From contig JAJYMD010000316.1 of assembly GCA_021787255.1 (NCBI GenBank), positions 1 through 6,089 on the forward strand: a stretch of 6,089 nt of DNA, read 5' to 3'. This stretch comes from Actinomycetes bacterium. Lineage in GTDB: Bacteria > Actinomycetota > Acidimicrobiia > Acidimicrobiales > RAAP-2. Made by a program: the position numbers and the translations under genes. The notes under the pieces are model-generated. The model saw nothing but the letters and a program-made list of their open reading frames with translations. It did no database searches and had not been told where the DNA came from. Shown here in pieces: positions 6,081 to 6,089 of this stretch (the first letter of the stretch is position 1; the number at the start of each line of letters is the position of its first letter).

Positions 6081-6089
6081 CCCCGGCCC

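Overview
The window is GC-rich bacterial DNA with few genes, broad spacers and strong G/C preference at third codon positions. This fits a high-GC actinobacterium. One protein carries a long Thr/Pro linker built from tandem PAPTTTTTRPPATTTT units, a linker style common in secreted proteins of Acidimicrobiia and related Actinomycetota. That placement is inference; there is no rRNA or other phylogenetic marker here. I found no tRNA, rRNA, CRISPR array, transposase or clear prophage gene.

Layout, left to right. (1) Bases 3-803, plus strand: the C-terminal part of a sulfatase / alkaline-phosphatase-superfamily enzyme whose start lies outside the window. (2) Bases 896-2113, minus strand, convergent with it: an exported or membrane-anchored alpha/beta hydrolase with a GHSDGG nucleophile elbow and a repetitive Thr/Pro linker. 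(3) Bases 2326-2679, minus strand: a small two-helix membrane protein with a LapA (DUF1049) domain. (4) Bases 2680-3509: about 830 bases with no confident gene. It holds a perfect three-copy 18-base tandem repeat, a stem-loop, and one weak small-gene candidate (2979-3296) with a good Shine-Dalgarno. (5) Bases 3510-4343, plus strand: a metallo-beta-lactamase-fold protein with an N-terminal four-cysteine zinc ribbon and a degenerate metal site. (6) Bases 4344-4504: a convergent spacer with two adjacent tandem repeat pairs sharing a GTGTC core. The last unit contains the stop codon of the next gene. (7) Bases 4505-6025, minus strand: an MFS transporter with Fsr-like sequence features and a long disordered N-terminus. 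A 7-bp inverted repeat lies just upstream of its start.

The genes form no obvious pathway or operon. Sulfatase, exported hydrolase and exporter could all take part in extracellular or xenobiotic chemistry, but gene order does not show that they work together. I see no convincing new multi-gene system. The most unusual items are the spacer repeat array, the zinc-ribbon/MBL fusion with altered metal ligands, and the unexplained 830-base region.
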